Below are positions 27,370-35,829 of a stretch of 64,000 nt of DNA, piece after piece (the first letter of the stretch is position 1; each line of letters begins with the position of its first letter). Origin of the DNA: Listeria cossartiae subsp. cayugensis (GTDB lineage: Bacteria > Bacillota > Bacilli > Lactobacillales > Listeriaceae); contig NZ_JAARZC010000001.1 of assembly GCF_014229095.1 (NCBI RefSeq), positions 1,178,001 to 1,242,000 on the forward strand, written 5' to 3'. Both the position numbers and the translations under genes were made by a program. Below the pieces are notes generated by a model, which ran no database searches, was not told where the DNA came from, and was given only the letters and a program-made list of their open reading frames with translations.

Positions 27370-28038
27370 TTATTCTGCTTCGTTTTCTAAATCTTGAATA
27401 GCATTTAAGGCATTTTCCGCTAATTCATGCGGTACGCCAGTTGCAAGCGCGCGTTCAAAATATGTTTTGGCAAGTACGATATCGCCTTGCCATGCTAGAT
27501 AAGCAGCACCAATATTGTATAGTGCATCTGGATCTTCCGGCTTAACAAGCAACACACGTTCCAGCATCGTAATCGCATCTTCATAAAAACCGCTACGAGC
27601 AAGGACAATTCCATATTGGAATAATGCTTCCCCGTCTTCTGGATTTAACTCAACACTTCTAAGTAAATACGGCATTGCAAGCGTTAACTCTTCCATTTGA
27701 ACAAAACTCATACCTAACATGAAAAATAAATCGCCATTTTCCATTCCTTGTTTGGTTGCATTTTGGAAGCTATCAGCCGCTTCTTGATAACGTTCTAATT
27801 CATAATATAAATTACCTAAGCTATAGTAAGCCGCTGGAACCGTATCGTCCAGTTCAAGCGCTCTTTTGAAAAATAATTCCGCACGTTCAAAGTCATCCAT
27901 GGAAAGCAATACGTTCCCAAAATTAATATAACCAACTGGATCGCTTGGATGTTCTTCAATCACTTCAGTAAATAATTTGACTGCTTCTTCTAAATTGCCT
28001 TCTTGCATTTGTTTGATGCCTAATTGGTTTTTATCCAT
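27370..28038 (-). CDS. TPR-repeat protein
   Basis: A 222-aa soluble protein made almost entirely of tetratricopeptide repeats, about six of 34 residues, with the usual A-Y-LG-Y---YEEA-pattern (for example PAAYYSLGNLYYELERYQEA). TPRs mediate protein contacts; the partner is unknown. It has no signal peptide. It sits between the hydrolase gene (13 bases) and recD2 (24 bases), an arrangement common in Bacillales (YrrB-like). Confidence 0.88.
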   Translation of the reverse strand: MDKNQLGIKQMQEGNLEEAVKLFTEVIEEHPSDPVGYINFGNVLLSMDDFERAELFFKRALELDDTVPAAYYSLGNLYYELERYQEAADSFQNATKQGMENGDLFFMLGMSFVQMEELTLAMPYLLRSVELNPEDGEALFQYGIVLARSGFYEDAITMLERVLLVKPEDPDALYNIGAAYLAWQGDIVLAKTYFERALATGVPHELAENALNAIQDLENEAE

Positions 28039-28051
28039 TTTCTATTCCCTC

Positions 28052-28792
28052 TTATCTTTCTTGATTTTTTACAGATGTATTCAGCCACGAAATAAGCTCA
28101 TTTGCGACTTGATCTGTCTGTTCAGTTACACTAATCGTTGCTTGTCCGTCACCATGTTGTTCGCCATAAGCGCCAAATTGCGCATGATTTCCACCTTCAA
28201 TTGAAACAAAAGTAGTATCTTTAGGTAAGTATTTTTTATTTTTATCATAAGAATCTTGATTTAAGACGTCATCCTTCGTCCCAGTAATCGAAATGGCTGG
28301 AAAAGGAGCATTTTTGAGTGAACCTTTTTCATCGGGATAACTAGCTAAGAAAAAAGCACCTTCTAGTTCCGCTTCATTATTGTGTGCGAATCTTGAAGCC
28401 ATCACGCCTCCGAGCGAATGACCGCCAATCACAAATTTCTCATCAGGAGCTTCATCAATAATATCCGCCGCTCGATTTTTGCCAAAAACAGCTAAATTAA
28501 GGGGCATTTCGACGATATACGTTTTATAACCACTCGAAGCTAATTTATTTGCAAGCGGTGCATAACTAAGCGCATCCACAAACGCACCTGGATATAAAAT
28601 AATACTCATACCAGCATCGGATTTCCGCGGCGTAAAAACAAGAATGTCATTTTCCTCAAGCACATCTACTGTTTTAGATGAATTTGCAGCATTTTCTGCA
28701 ATCGTAGAAGGTTCTGAGTTGAAATAAAAATATCCCCATATAAGGAGGCAAAATATAACAATCGCACTCCCGAAAATCGCTATCTTTTTCAT
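28052..28792 (-). CDS. Membrane-anchored alpha/beta hydrolase
   Basis: A 246-aa protein with an N-terminal signal anchor (about 4-24) and an extracytoplasmic alpha/beta hydrolase domain. The nucleophile is S126 in GGHSLGG, with a likely Asp in TGTKDDVL and His in GGNHAQFG, so the triad is complete. The domain resembles the dienelactone hydrolase/chlorophyllase-like group. The substrate is unknown; lipase, esterase or peptidase are all possible. It starts the hydrolase-TPR-recD2 run. Confidence 0.85.
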   Translation of the reverse strand: MKKIAIFGSAIVIFCLLIWGYFYFNSEPSTIAENAANSSKTVDVLEENDILVFTPRKSDAGMSIILYPGAFVDALSYAPLANKLASSGYKTYIVEMPLNLAVFGKNRAADIIDEAPDEKFVIGGHSLGGVMASRFAHNNEAELEGAFFLASYPDEKGSLKNAPFPAISITGTKDDVLNQDSYDKNKKYLPKDTTFVSIEGGNHAQFGAYGEQHGDGQATISVTEQTDQVANELISWLNTSVKNQER

Positions 28793-28822
28793 AAAGGACC
28801 TCTTTTCCCTGTTTCGTATAAT

Positions 28823-28831
28823 ATTTTACCA
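28823..28831 (-). promoter_or_regulatory. Candidate extended -10 for the hydrolase gene
   Basis: Minus strand TGGTAAAAT, an extended -10, about 31 bases before the start at 28792. No clear -35 hexamer is seen. Confidence 0.4.
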
Positions 28832-28839
28832 CAAAATCC

Positions 28840-28861
28840 GTTTAAAAAAACGCTTTTAAAC
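28840..28861. repeat. Perfect 8-bp inverted repeat
   Basis: GTTTAAAA and TTTTAAAC separated by 6 bases, lying in the -35 region of the candidate hydrolase promoter and next to the mnmA terminator. It could be an operator. Confidence 0.4.
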
Positions 28862-28862
28862 A

Positions 28863-28903
28863 GGAAAAAACCGGAGTCTCGTAGAAAACAAGATTCTCCG
28901 GTT
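28863..28903 (-). terminator. Terminator after mnmA
   Basis: Minus strand AACCGGAGA-T-CT pairs with AG-A-CTCCGGTT, then T6. It immediately follows the mnmA stop at 28910. Confidence 0.9.
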
Positions 28904-28909
28904 CAAATT

Positions 28910-30043
<1,134 letters not shown>

Positions 30044-31192
30044 TTATATTTTCATTAAACGCGCTACTACTTCACTAATTTTCGTAGCCGCCGTTTCCAC
30101 TTCTTCTAAATGGTTTCCCAGTCCAAAACTAATCCGAACAGTTTCTTGAATCGCTGGATGATTTTCACCAAAAAGCGCTACTAACACATGCGACGGATCC
30201 ACTGTCCCCGCCGTGCATGCCGACCCACTCGAAACGGCAATTCCTTCCATATCTAAATTCATTAATAATTGTTCAATCGAAACGCCCGGAAAACGCACAC
30301 TAAAAACATGTGGTAGCGTATCAGCTTCTAAACCATTCACTTCAAAATCAAGCTCCGCCGAACGCCAAATTTCTGCCATTCGTTTTTTAAAGGAAACATA
30401 TTCCTCGTTTTTCAGTTCGCGTTCATTTGTCATAATAGTAGAAGCTGCACTAAACCCGCAAATTCCTGCTAAGTTTTCTGTGCCAGCGCGCCGTTTTCGT
30501 TCTTGTTCCCCGCCGTGCATTTGATACGCAAGACGTGTCCCATTTTTGACGTATAAAAAGCCTACGCCGCGTGGTCCGTTTATTTTATGAGAAGAAGTAG
30601 TTAACAAGTCTACTCCTAGTTCGGTTACATCTATATTTAATAGCCCGTAAGCTTGTACTGCATCGGTATGAAAAATGGCTTGTTGATCGCGCAACAATGC
30701 ACCAATCTCCGCAATCGGCTGAATGGAGCCAATTTCATTATTACCGTACATGATGGAAACAAGAATTGTATCTGGTCGTAAAGCTTTCTCTACGCTTTCT
30801 GTTGACACGATTCCATGCTCATCTACCGGCAAATAAGTCACTTCAAACCCTTGAGTCTCAAGATATTCACACGTTTTTAAAACAGCATGATGCTCAATCT
30901 GGGAAGTAATAATGTGTTTTCCGTTTTCTTTATGTGCCAAAGCTGATCCAATAAGCGCCAAGTTATCGCCTTCTGTACCGCCACTTGTAAAAATAATTTC
31001 TTTTTCTGTAGCGTGGATACTTTTAGCAATTGTGTGACGAGCTTCATCCAATGCTTTTCTTGCCTCTCGTCCAGCGTAATGAATACTGGAAGGATTGCCG
31101 TACGTATTAGTGATTGCGCCAAGCATTGTTTGGATAACTTCTGGATGAATTGGACTTGTCGCAGCATGGTCTAAGTAAATTCTGTTTTCCAT
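30044..31192 (-). CDS. Cysteine desulfurase (IscS/YrvO type)
   Basis: A 382-aa PLP enzyme taking sulfur from cysteine as a persulfide. PLP-binding Lys is K203 in SSHKINGPRG, the substrate-binding His H101-H102 (IEHHAVL), and the catalytic Cys C326 in SSGSACTAG. The gene lies directly before mnmA, so tRNA thiolation is the most likely job. A general IscS role cannot be excluded from sequence. Confidence 0.93.
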   Translation of the reverse strand: MENRIYLDHAATSPIHPEVIQTMLGAITNTYGNPSSIHYAGREARKALDEARHTIAKSIHATEKEIIFTSGGTEGDNLALIGSALAHKENGKHIITSQIEHHAVLKTCEYLETQGFEVTYLPVDEHGIVSTESVEKALRPDTILVSIMYGNNEIGSIQPIAEIGALLRDQQAIFHTDAVQAYGLLNIDVTELGVDLLTTSSHKINGPRGVGFLYVKNGTRLAYQMHGGEQERKRRAGTENLAGICGFSAASTIMTNERELKNEEYVSFKKRMAEIWRSAELDFEVNGLEADTLPHVFSVRFPGVSIEQLLMNLDMEGIAVSSGSACTAGTVDPSHVLVALFGENHPAIQETVRISFGLGNHLEEVETAATKISEVVARLMKI

Positions 31193-31301
31193 TTTTTATC
31201 GCGTCCTTTTTTGTAGACGAATTCCTGTTCGCCGTTAATCGTTTCTTATTGTAACAGCAATACTCCTGTAAAGTAAAGAGGAATAACTCCTATTTACACG
31301 C

Positions 31302-31508
31302 AAAAAAGAAACCCCAATCGTACCGTTTAGGATTCCCTTCCTTTGAACCCGCTCTCAATTAAAGCAGGTGGGTGCTCTGTCTAACGGTTTGCACTTCCTC
31401 GTGTGAAGGCATGTGCGCCGCGCCGGAACTCCAAGCTCCCTAGGTATAAAAAATTGTTCGGTTCAAAAATATAGGAACTATATCGAATACATTAGGGTTT
31501 CTTTTCTT
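31302..31508 (-). ncRNA. ssrS: 6S RNA (SsrS)
   Basis: An approximately 205-nt RNA in the 379-base gap between the desulfurase gene and rarA. The ends AAGAAACCCUAAU (31503-31491) and AUUGGGGUUUCUU (31318-31306) form a 13-bp closing stem with one G-U pair, followed by U-rich sequence. A large central bulge region with GC-rich flanks (around GUUCCGGCGCGGCGC) fits the 6S fold that mimics an open promoter and sequesters sigma-A RNA polymerase. A good promoter sits just upstream. Identified by structure and recall of related sequences. Confidence 0.85.
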
Positions 31509-31513
31509 CATTT

Positions 31514-31542
31514 AGAATACCATAGGAAAGACGAAATTTCAA
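31514..31542 (-). promoter_or_regulatory. Sigma-A promoter of 6S RNA
   Basis: Minus strand TTGAAA (31537-31542), 17-base spacer ending in TGG (extended -10), TATTCT (31514-31519). It places the start near 31508. Confidence 0.75.
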
Positions 31543-31571
31543 TGTTAGCGACTTTTCATTTGGTACTTTTT

Positions 31572-32855
31572 TTATTCTTTTTTTGCTTTGTTTTCGTTAA
31601 TTTTTTGGTACACGCCGGCGATTGTTTGCTCAAATTTAGAAGTGAATTTGGGCTCATAATATAATTTCTTTTTAAGTCGGTCTGGTAAATATTGTTGATC
31701 GACCCAAGCGTTTTCATAATTATGTGGGTATTTATAATCAATCGCTCGACCAATTTTTTGCGCGCCGGAATAATGACCATCACGCAAATGGTCTGGCACT
31801 TCCCCGCTATTTCCTTGGCGAATATCTGCTAACGCCGCATCGATCGCCATAATAGCTGAATTTGATTTTGGTGATAAACATAGTTCAATTACCGCATTCG
31901 CCAGTGGAATCCGCGCTTCTGGAAAACCGACTTTTTCCGCAGTTTGAATCGCAGCTAAGGTATGGGCACCCGCTTGTGGATTAGCCAATCCAATATCTTC
32001 ATATGCCATCACAAGCATTCTTCGGCTAATGCTCACCAAATCTCCAGCTTCTATCAAACGTCCCATATAATGAAGCGCAGCATTGACATCACTACCTCGA
32101 ACTGATTTTTGAAACGCACTTAACACATCATAATGCGCATCTCCATCTTTATCGTGTGCAAGGCTTTTCTTTTGTAAGCATTCTTCAGCAACCTCCACTG
32201 TAATATGAATAACTCCAGCTTCGTTTGGTTCAGATGAAATAACTGCTAACTCGAGGGCATTTAGCGCACTACGCACATCGCCATTACTTGCCGTTGCAAA
32301 GTGTTTTTTCGCTACCTCATCTATTTCTACTTCATAATTACCAAGTCCGCGTTCTTTATCTGAAAGCGCTCGGTCCATCGTTATCATAATATCTTCTACT
32401 GTCAAAGGCTTTAATTCAAAAATTTGTGTTCTGCTTCGAATAGCCGGATTAATGGCGATATAGGGATTACTTGTCGTTGCGCCTATTAAAATTATTGCGC
32501 CACTTTCCAGTAAAGGTAGCAAAAAATCTTGTTTAGCTTTATCTAAACGATGTACTTCATCCAAAAGAAGAATCACTGTGCCACTCATTTTCGCTTCAGC
32601 TGCTACTACTTCCATATCTTTTTTATTATTCGTTACTGCATTTAATGTGCGAAAAGCGTATTTTGTACTACCAGCAATCGCGCTTGCAATCGAGGTTTTT
32701 CCAATTCCGGGCGGTCCGTATAATATCATAGATGATAATTGTTTTGCTTTGACCATCCGGTAAATAATTTTATCTTTACCGACTAAATGCGTTTGTCCCA
32801 CGATTTCATCTAGTGCTTTTGGGCGCATTCGGTAAGCTAAAGGTTGAATTGCCAT
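31572..32855 (-). CDS. rarA: Replication-associated recombination protein RarA (MgsA)
   Basis: A 427-aa AAA+ ATPase related to clamp loaders that acts at stalled forks. Walker A is GPPGIGKTS, Walker B LLLDEVHR, sensor 1 GATTSNP, the arginine finger SRTQIFEL, and the C-terminal tetramerisation part contains LVMAYEDIGLANP and PDHLRDGHYSGA. The ATG at 32855 follows AAGGAG by 8 bases; upstream in-frame codons lack a site. Single gene, divergent from cymR. Confidence 0.96.
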   Translation of the reverse strand: MAIQPLAYRMRPKALDEIVGQTHLVGKDKIIYRMVKAKQLSSMILYGPPGIGKTSIASAIAGSTKYAFRTLNAVTNNKKDMEVVAAEAKMSGTVILLLDEVHRLDKAKQDFLLPLLESGAIILIGATTSNPYIAINPAIRSRTQIFELKPLTVEDIMITMDRALSDKERGLGNYEVEIDEVAKKHFATASNGDVRSALNALELAVISSEPNEAGVIHITVEVAEECLQKKSLAHDKDGDAHYDVLSAFQKSVRGSDVNAALHYMGRLIEAGDLVSISRRMLVMAYEDIGLANPQAGAHTLAAIQTAEKVGFPEARIPLANAVIELCLSPKSNSAIMAIDAALADIRQGNSGEVPDHLRDGHYSGAQKIGRAIDYKYPHNYENAWVDQQYLPDRLKKKLYYEPKFTSKFEQTIAGVYQKINENKAKKE

Positions 32856-32886
32856 ATAACCGCTCCTTCTTATTTGCTTCTTTTCC

Positions 32887-32895
32887 ATTATAACA
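32887..32895 (-). promoter_or_regulatory. Extended -10 promoter of rarA
   Basis: Minus strand TGTTATAAT, a perfect extended -10, 32 bases before the rarA start, giving a short leader. Confidence 0.6.
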
Positions 32896-32929
32896 TAAGA
32901 ACATCTGTACGTTCACCTACTTGTTTCCT

Positions 32930-32958
32930 TTGCCTTCTTTCTGTAATTCCGATATAAT
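32930..32958 (+). promoter_or_regulatory. Sigma-A promoter of cymR
   Basis: TTGCCT (32930-32935), 17-base spacer, TATAAT (32953-32958), 46 bases before the cymR start. Confidence 0.65.
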
Positions 32959-33003
32959 AGATGCGGTATAAGCGGTTTCGAAATTACTGGAGGTTAAATA
33001 AAA

Positions 33004-33426
33004 ATGAAGATCACAACAAAAGGTCGTTATGGCCTAACAATAACATTAGAATTAGCAAAAAGAATTGGCGATGGACCTATTTCCCTTCGCAGCATCGCTC
33101 AAGATAAAAATTTATCCGAACATTATTTAGAACAATTAATCGGACCACTACGTAATGCTGGAATTGTCAAAAGTATCCGCGGGGCTCATGGTGGATATGT
33201 GTTAAACGGTGATCCAGAGAAAATTACGGCCGGCGATATTATTCGTACGCTAGAAGGTCCTATCGTACTTGTCGAGAGTATGGAAGACGAGGAAGCGGCG
33301 CAGCGCGAACTATGGACTCGAATGCGTAACGCTGTCCGCGATGTGTTAGATCAAACGACACTCGCTGACTTATTAAAACATTCAACAGACTCCGAACTAT
33401 CGGATGGTTACATGTTTTATATTTAA
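33004..33426 (+). CDS. cymR: CymR, Rrf2-family repressor of cysteine metabolism
   Basis: A 140-aa winged-helix regulator. The Rrf2 DNA-binding segment reads MKITTKGRYGLTITLELA, then NLSEHYLEQLIGPLRNAGIV and RGAHGGYVL. It contains no cysteine at all, so it cannot hold an Fe-S cluster as IscR does. This fits CymR, which senses O-acetylserine through a complex with CysK. The desulfurase-mnmA pair lies beyond divergent rarA, the standard Bacillales neighbourhood. GGAGG lies about 9 bases upstream of the ATG. Confidence 0.93.
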   Translation: MKITTKGRYGLTITLELAKRIGDGPISLRSIAQDKNLSEHYLEQLIGPLRNAGIVKSIRGAHGGYVLNGDPEKITAGDIIRTLEGPIVLVESMEDEEAAQRELWTRMRNAVRDVLDQTTLADLLKHSTDSELSDGYMFYI

Positions 33427-33429
33427 TGA

Positions 33430-33457
33430 AAAAAGCCTATTTCCGAATAGGCTTTTT
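33430..33457 (+). terminator. Terminator of cymR
   Basis: Stem AAAAAGCCTATT/AATAGGCTTTTT around CCG, ending in T5, directly after the cymR stop. Confidence 0.93.
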
Positions 33458-33544
33458 ATCTGCCATTTAAACGGAATTTCCGCCCTCTTATTTATCTGAC
33501 TATTCAGAAATAAATCTAAAAAGCCATCAATTGAAAACGCTATA

Positions 33545-33561
33545 TGTTAGATTATCTAACC
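33545..33561. promoter_or_regulatory. GlnR/TnrA-type box upstream of the amtB promoter
   Basis: TGTTAGATTATCTAACC matches TGTNA-N7-TNACA except the last base. It lies 27 bases upstream of the -35 of the amtB promoter. Confidence 0.7.
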
Positions 33562-33587
33562 AAATTAATTGAATTGATAAAATATTC

Positions 33588-33615
33588 TTGCCTTTATTTG
33601 AATATAGTGTATGAT
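33588..33615 (+). promoter_or_regulatory. Promoter of amtB-glnK
   Basis: TTGCCT (33588-33593), 16-base spacer, TATGAT (33610-33615). It lies between two GlnR-type boxes. Confidence 0.5.
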
Positions 33616-33638
33616 GGACGCATAAATAAAATAAATCA

Positions 33639-33655
33639 TGTTAGCTTATCTAACA
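33639..33655. promoter_or_regulatory. Perfect GlnR/TnrA-type box overlapping the amtB leader
   Basis: TGTTAGCTTATCTAACA is a full match to TGTNA-N7-TNACA and nearly a perfect palindrome. It lies downstream of the promoter and just before the ribosome site, a roadblock-type position, 94 bases from the other box. Confidence 0.8.
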
Positions 33656-33670
33656 AAAGGAGAGTTGAGT

Positions 33671-34876
33671 ATGGAGTCAGTATTTATGTTTTTTTGTACT
33701 TTATTGGTTTGGCTAATGACACCAGGAATTGCATTATTTTATGGCGGTATGGTTCGACGCAAAAATGTATTGAGTACAGCAATGTATAGTTTTAGTTCGA
33801 TGGCAATTATTTCTATTCTTTGGGTGATTGTTGGTTATTCGTTAGCTTTTGCACCCGGAAACGGCTTTATCGGCAGTTTCGACTGGACATTCCTTCATAA
33901 CGTCGGATTTGCTGCAAATGATACTTACTCAGATGCTATTCCACATATTCTCTTTATGATGTTCCAAATGACTTTCGCTATTTTGACTGTAGCTATCATT
34001 TCTGGAGCATTTGCAGAACGAATGAATTTCTCCGCATATTTGATTTTCATTATTTTGTGGTCGTTACTTGTTTATTCCCCTGTTGCCCACTGGGTTTGGG
34101 GCGATGGCGGTTGGTTACGCAACCTTGGAGCACTTGATTTCGCCGGCGGGAATGTAGTTCATATTAGTTCTGGTGTAACTGGGTTGGTACTAGCCATTAT
34201 GATTGGCCGCAGAAAAGAAGCGGACTCTGCATCGCCACATAACCTACCTCTCGCGCTGATTGGCGGTATTCTCGTTTGGTTCGGTTGGTATGGATTTAAT
34301 GTTGGTAGCGCCTTAACAATTGATAATGTGGCAATGACAGCATTTGTTAATACGAACACGGCAGCTGCAGCAGGTATTATCGGTTGGGGACTTGTCGAAT
34401 GGTTAACAAACAAAAAACCAACGATGCTTGGCACTATTTCCGGAGCAATCGCAGGTTTAGTTTCTATTACTCCCGCTGCCGGATTCGTTACCGTACCTAG
34501 TTCTTTAATTATCGGTTTCCTCGGCGGAGCACTTTGTTTCTGGGCTGTGTTCTGGTTGAAAGGAAAAGTGAAATACGATGATGCGCTTGATGCGTTTGGC
34601 CTTCACGGGATTGGTGGTATTTGGGGCGGCATTGCAACTGGCCTTTTTGCCACAACCAAAGTAAATGAAGCTGGAGCAGATGGCCTATTTTACGGTAACG
34701 CATCACTAGTAGTAAAACAATTAATCGCAATCGGCTCAACAGTGGCTTATGTCGCTATCGTAACCGCTCTAATCGTCGTAATTATCAAACTCTTCTTACC
34801 AATTCGTGTAAATGAAGAACAAGAATTTAAAGGACTTGATTTGACGCTTCACGGCGAAAAAGCATATCAAGAATAA
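33671..34876 (+). CDS. amtB: Ammonium transporter AmtB/NrgA
   Basis: A 401-aa channel with about 11 membrane helices that takes up ammonium. The first pore His is in GNVVHISSGVTG and the second in FGLHGIGGIWG. The signature FAGGNVVHISSG and the AFAERMNF segment are present. The ATG at 33671 follows AAGGAG by 9 bases. It is cotranscribed with glnK 13 bases downstream, and the two GlnR boxes upstream indicate nitrogen control. Confidence 0.96.
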   Translation: MESVFMFFCTLLVWLMTPGIALFYGGMVRRKNVLSTAMYSFSSMAIISILWVIVGYSLAFAPGNGFIGSFDWTFLHNVGFAANDTYSDAIPHILFMMFQMTFAILTVAIISGAFAERMNFSAYLIFIILWSLLVYSPVAHWVWGDGGWLRNLGALDFAGGNVVHISSGVTGLVLAIMIGRRKEADSASPHNLPLALIGGILVWFGWYGFNVGSALTIDNVAMTAFVNTNTAAAAGIIGWGLVEWLTNKKPTMLGTISGAIAGLVSITPAAGFVTVPSSLIIGFLGGALCFWAVFWLKGKVKYDDALDAFGLHGIGGIWGGIATGLFATTKVNEAGADGLFYGNASLVVKQLIAIGSTVAYVAIVTALIVVIIKLFLPIRVNEEQEFKGLDLTLHGEKAYQE

Positions 34877-34889
34877 GGGAGGCAACAAT

Positions 34890-35255
34890 ATGTCTGGATT
34901 AACAAAAATCGAAATTATCACTCGTCCAAATCGTTTTAACTTATTCCAAAAAGAACTTGCAAAAATCGGCGTGAGCGGTTTAACTGTCACAAAAGCGCTT
35001 GGAACTGGTCTTGAGAAAGGCTTTATCGAACTTTATCGTGGTACCAAAAAAGAAACCAATATCCACGAACGGATGAAAATTGAAATTGTCGTATCTACTG
35101 TTCCGGTTGAAGATGTACTGCGTGTCGTAAAAGAAACGCTTCGAACCGGTGAACCCGGCGACGGAAAAGTTTTTATTTACCCGCTAGCAGAAGTCATTAA
35201 AATCAGTACTGGCGAAACAGGTGTGGATGCATTACAAGATAAACCATCAAAATGA
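34890..35255 (+). CDS. glnK: P-II nitrogen regulator (GlnK/NrgB)
   Basis: A 121-aa P-II protein. ELYRG begins the T-loop and TGEPGDGKVFIYPL gives the B-loop. The T-loop reads TKKETNIHERMK and lacks the Tyr that GlnD uridylylates, as in B. subtilis NrgB, so control is by ATP/ADP/2-oxoglutarate binding and contact with AmtB. GGGAGG lies 8 bases before the ATG. Operon with amtB. Confidence 0.96.
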   Translation: MSGLTKIEIITRPNRFNLFQKELAKIGVSGLTVTKALGTGLEKGFIELYRGTKKETNIHERMKIEIVVSTVPVEDVLRVVKETLRTGEPGDGKVFIYPLAEVIKISTGETGVDALQDKPSK

Positions 35256-35351
35256 ATAGTTAAAATGGTGAATTAATTAAAAATGGGGCCTCTATTCTAA
35301 AAAATCAATGAGAAATGGCGTTTACCCCTTCCGCTTCTTAGCTTTTACACT

Positions 35352-35357
35352 TATAAT
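35352..35357 (+). promoter_or_regulatory. Candidate -10 of the YxeA-like gene
   Basis: TATAAT, 48 bases before the start at 35405. The -35 is not clear. Confidence 0.35.
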
Positions 35358-35404
35358 AAAAAAGGAAGAACGTTTAGAATAGATAAGGAGGCGCGAAATT
35401 CCCT

Positions 35405-35785
35405 ATGCGTAAAATCCCCATTTTCACCCTTCTAGCAGCTATCCTGCTTTTCGGTGGCTATTATCTTTATCAGCACGCTTCGTCAAAAGTAGATGTTACC
35501 TTCAATTTCGTGGTAGATCAAAAAGCAAAAGATAATACCGTCACCGGCACAATCGATGGCGCTGGAAACAAATCCATTACACTACCGCTTTCCGAAGAGA
35601 GCTGGGATGCAGTAAAAAAAGGGAATCGCTACAATGTGGAAGCCACTTTTTATAACAAAAATAAAATCAGCTCCAATGAAGCGAAAGAATTGGACGGTCC
35701 GTTTTGGTCCAATGATTCCAATCAAGGGTTATTAGTTAATAAAGTACATGTAGAAAATATTCAAGAATTAAGCGATGATTTTTAA
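35405..35785 (+). CDS. YxeA-like secreted protein (DUF1093)
   Basis: A 126-aa protein with an N-terminal hydrophobic signal or anchor (about 5-23, MRKIPIFTLLAAILLFGGY) and a small extracytoplasmic domain of the YxeA/DUF1093 type. That family is predicted to be an OB-fold and has no known function. AAGGAGG lies about 14 bases before the ATG, longer than ideal, but no better start exists. Single gene with its own terminator. Confidence 0.75.
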   Translation: MRKIPIFTLLAAILLFGGYYLYQHASSKVDVTFNFVVDQKAKDNTVTGTIDGAGNKSITLPLSEESWDAVKKGNRYNVEATFYNKNKISSNEAKELDGPFWSNDSNQGLLVNKVHVENIQELSDDF

Positions 35786-35790
35786 AACAA

Positions 35791-35823
35791 AAAGAAGCTG
35801 AGCGCTACCCGCTCAGCTTCTTT
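35791..35823. terminator. Bidirectional terminator between the YxeA-like gene and aspS
   Basis: Perfect 14-bp stem AAAGAAGCTGAGCG/CGCTCAGCTTCTTT with a 5-base loop and A/T flanks, between convergent genes. Confidence 0.95.
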
Positions 35824-35829
35824 TTCATT

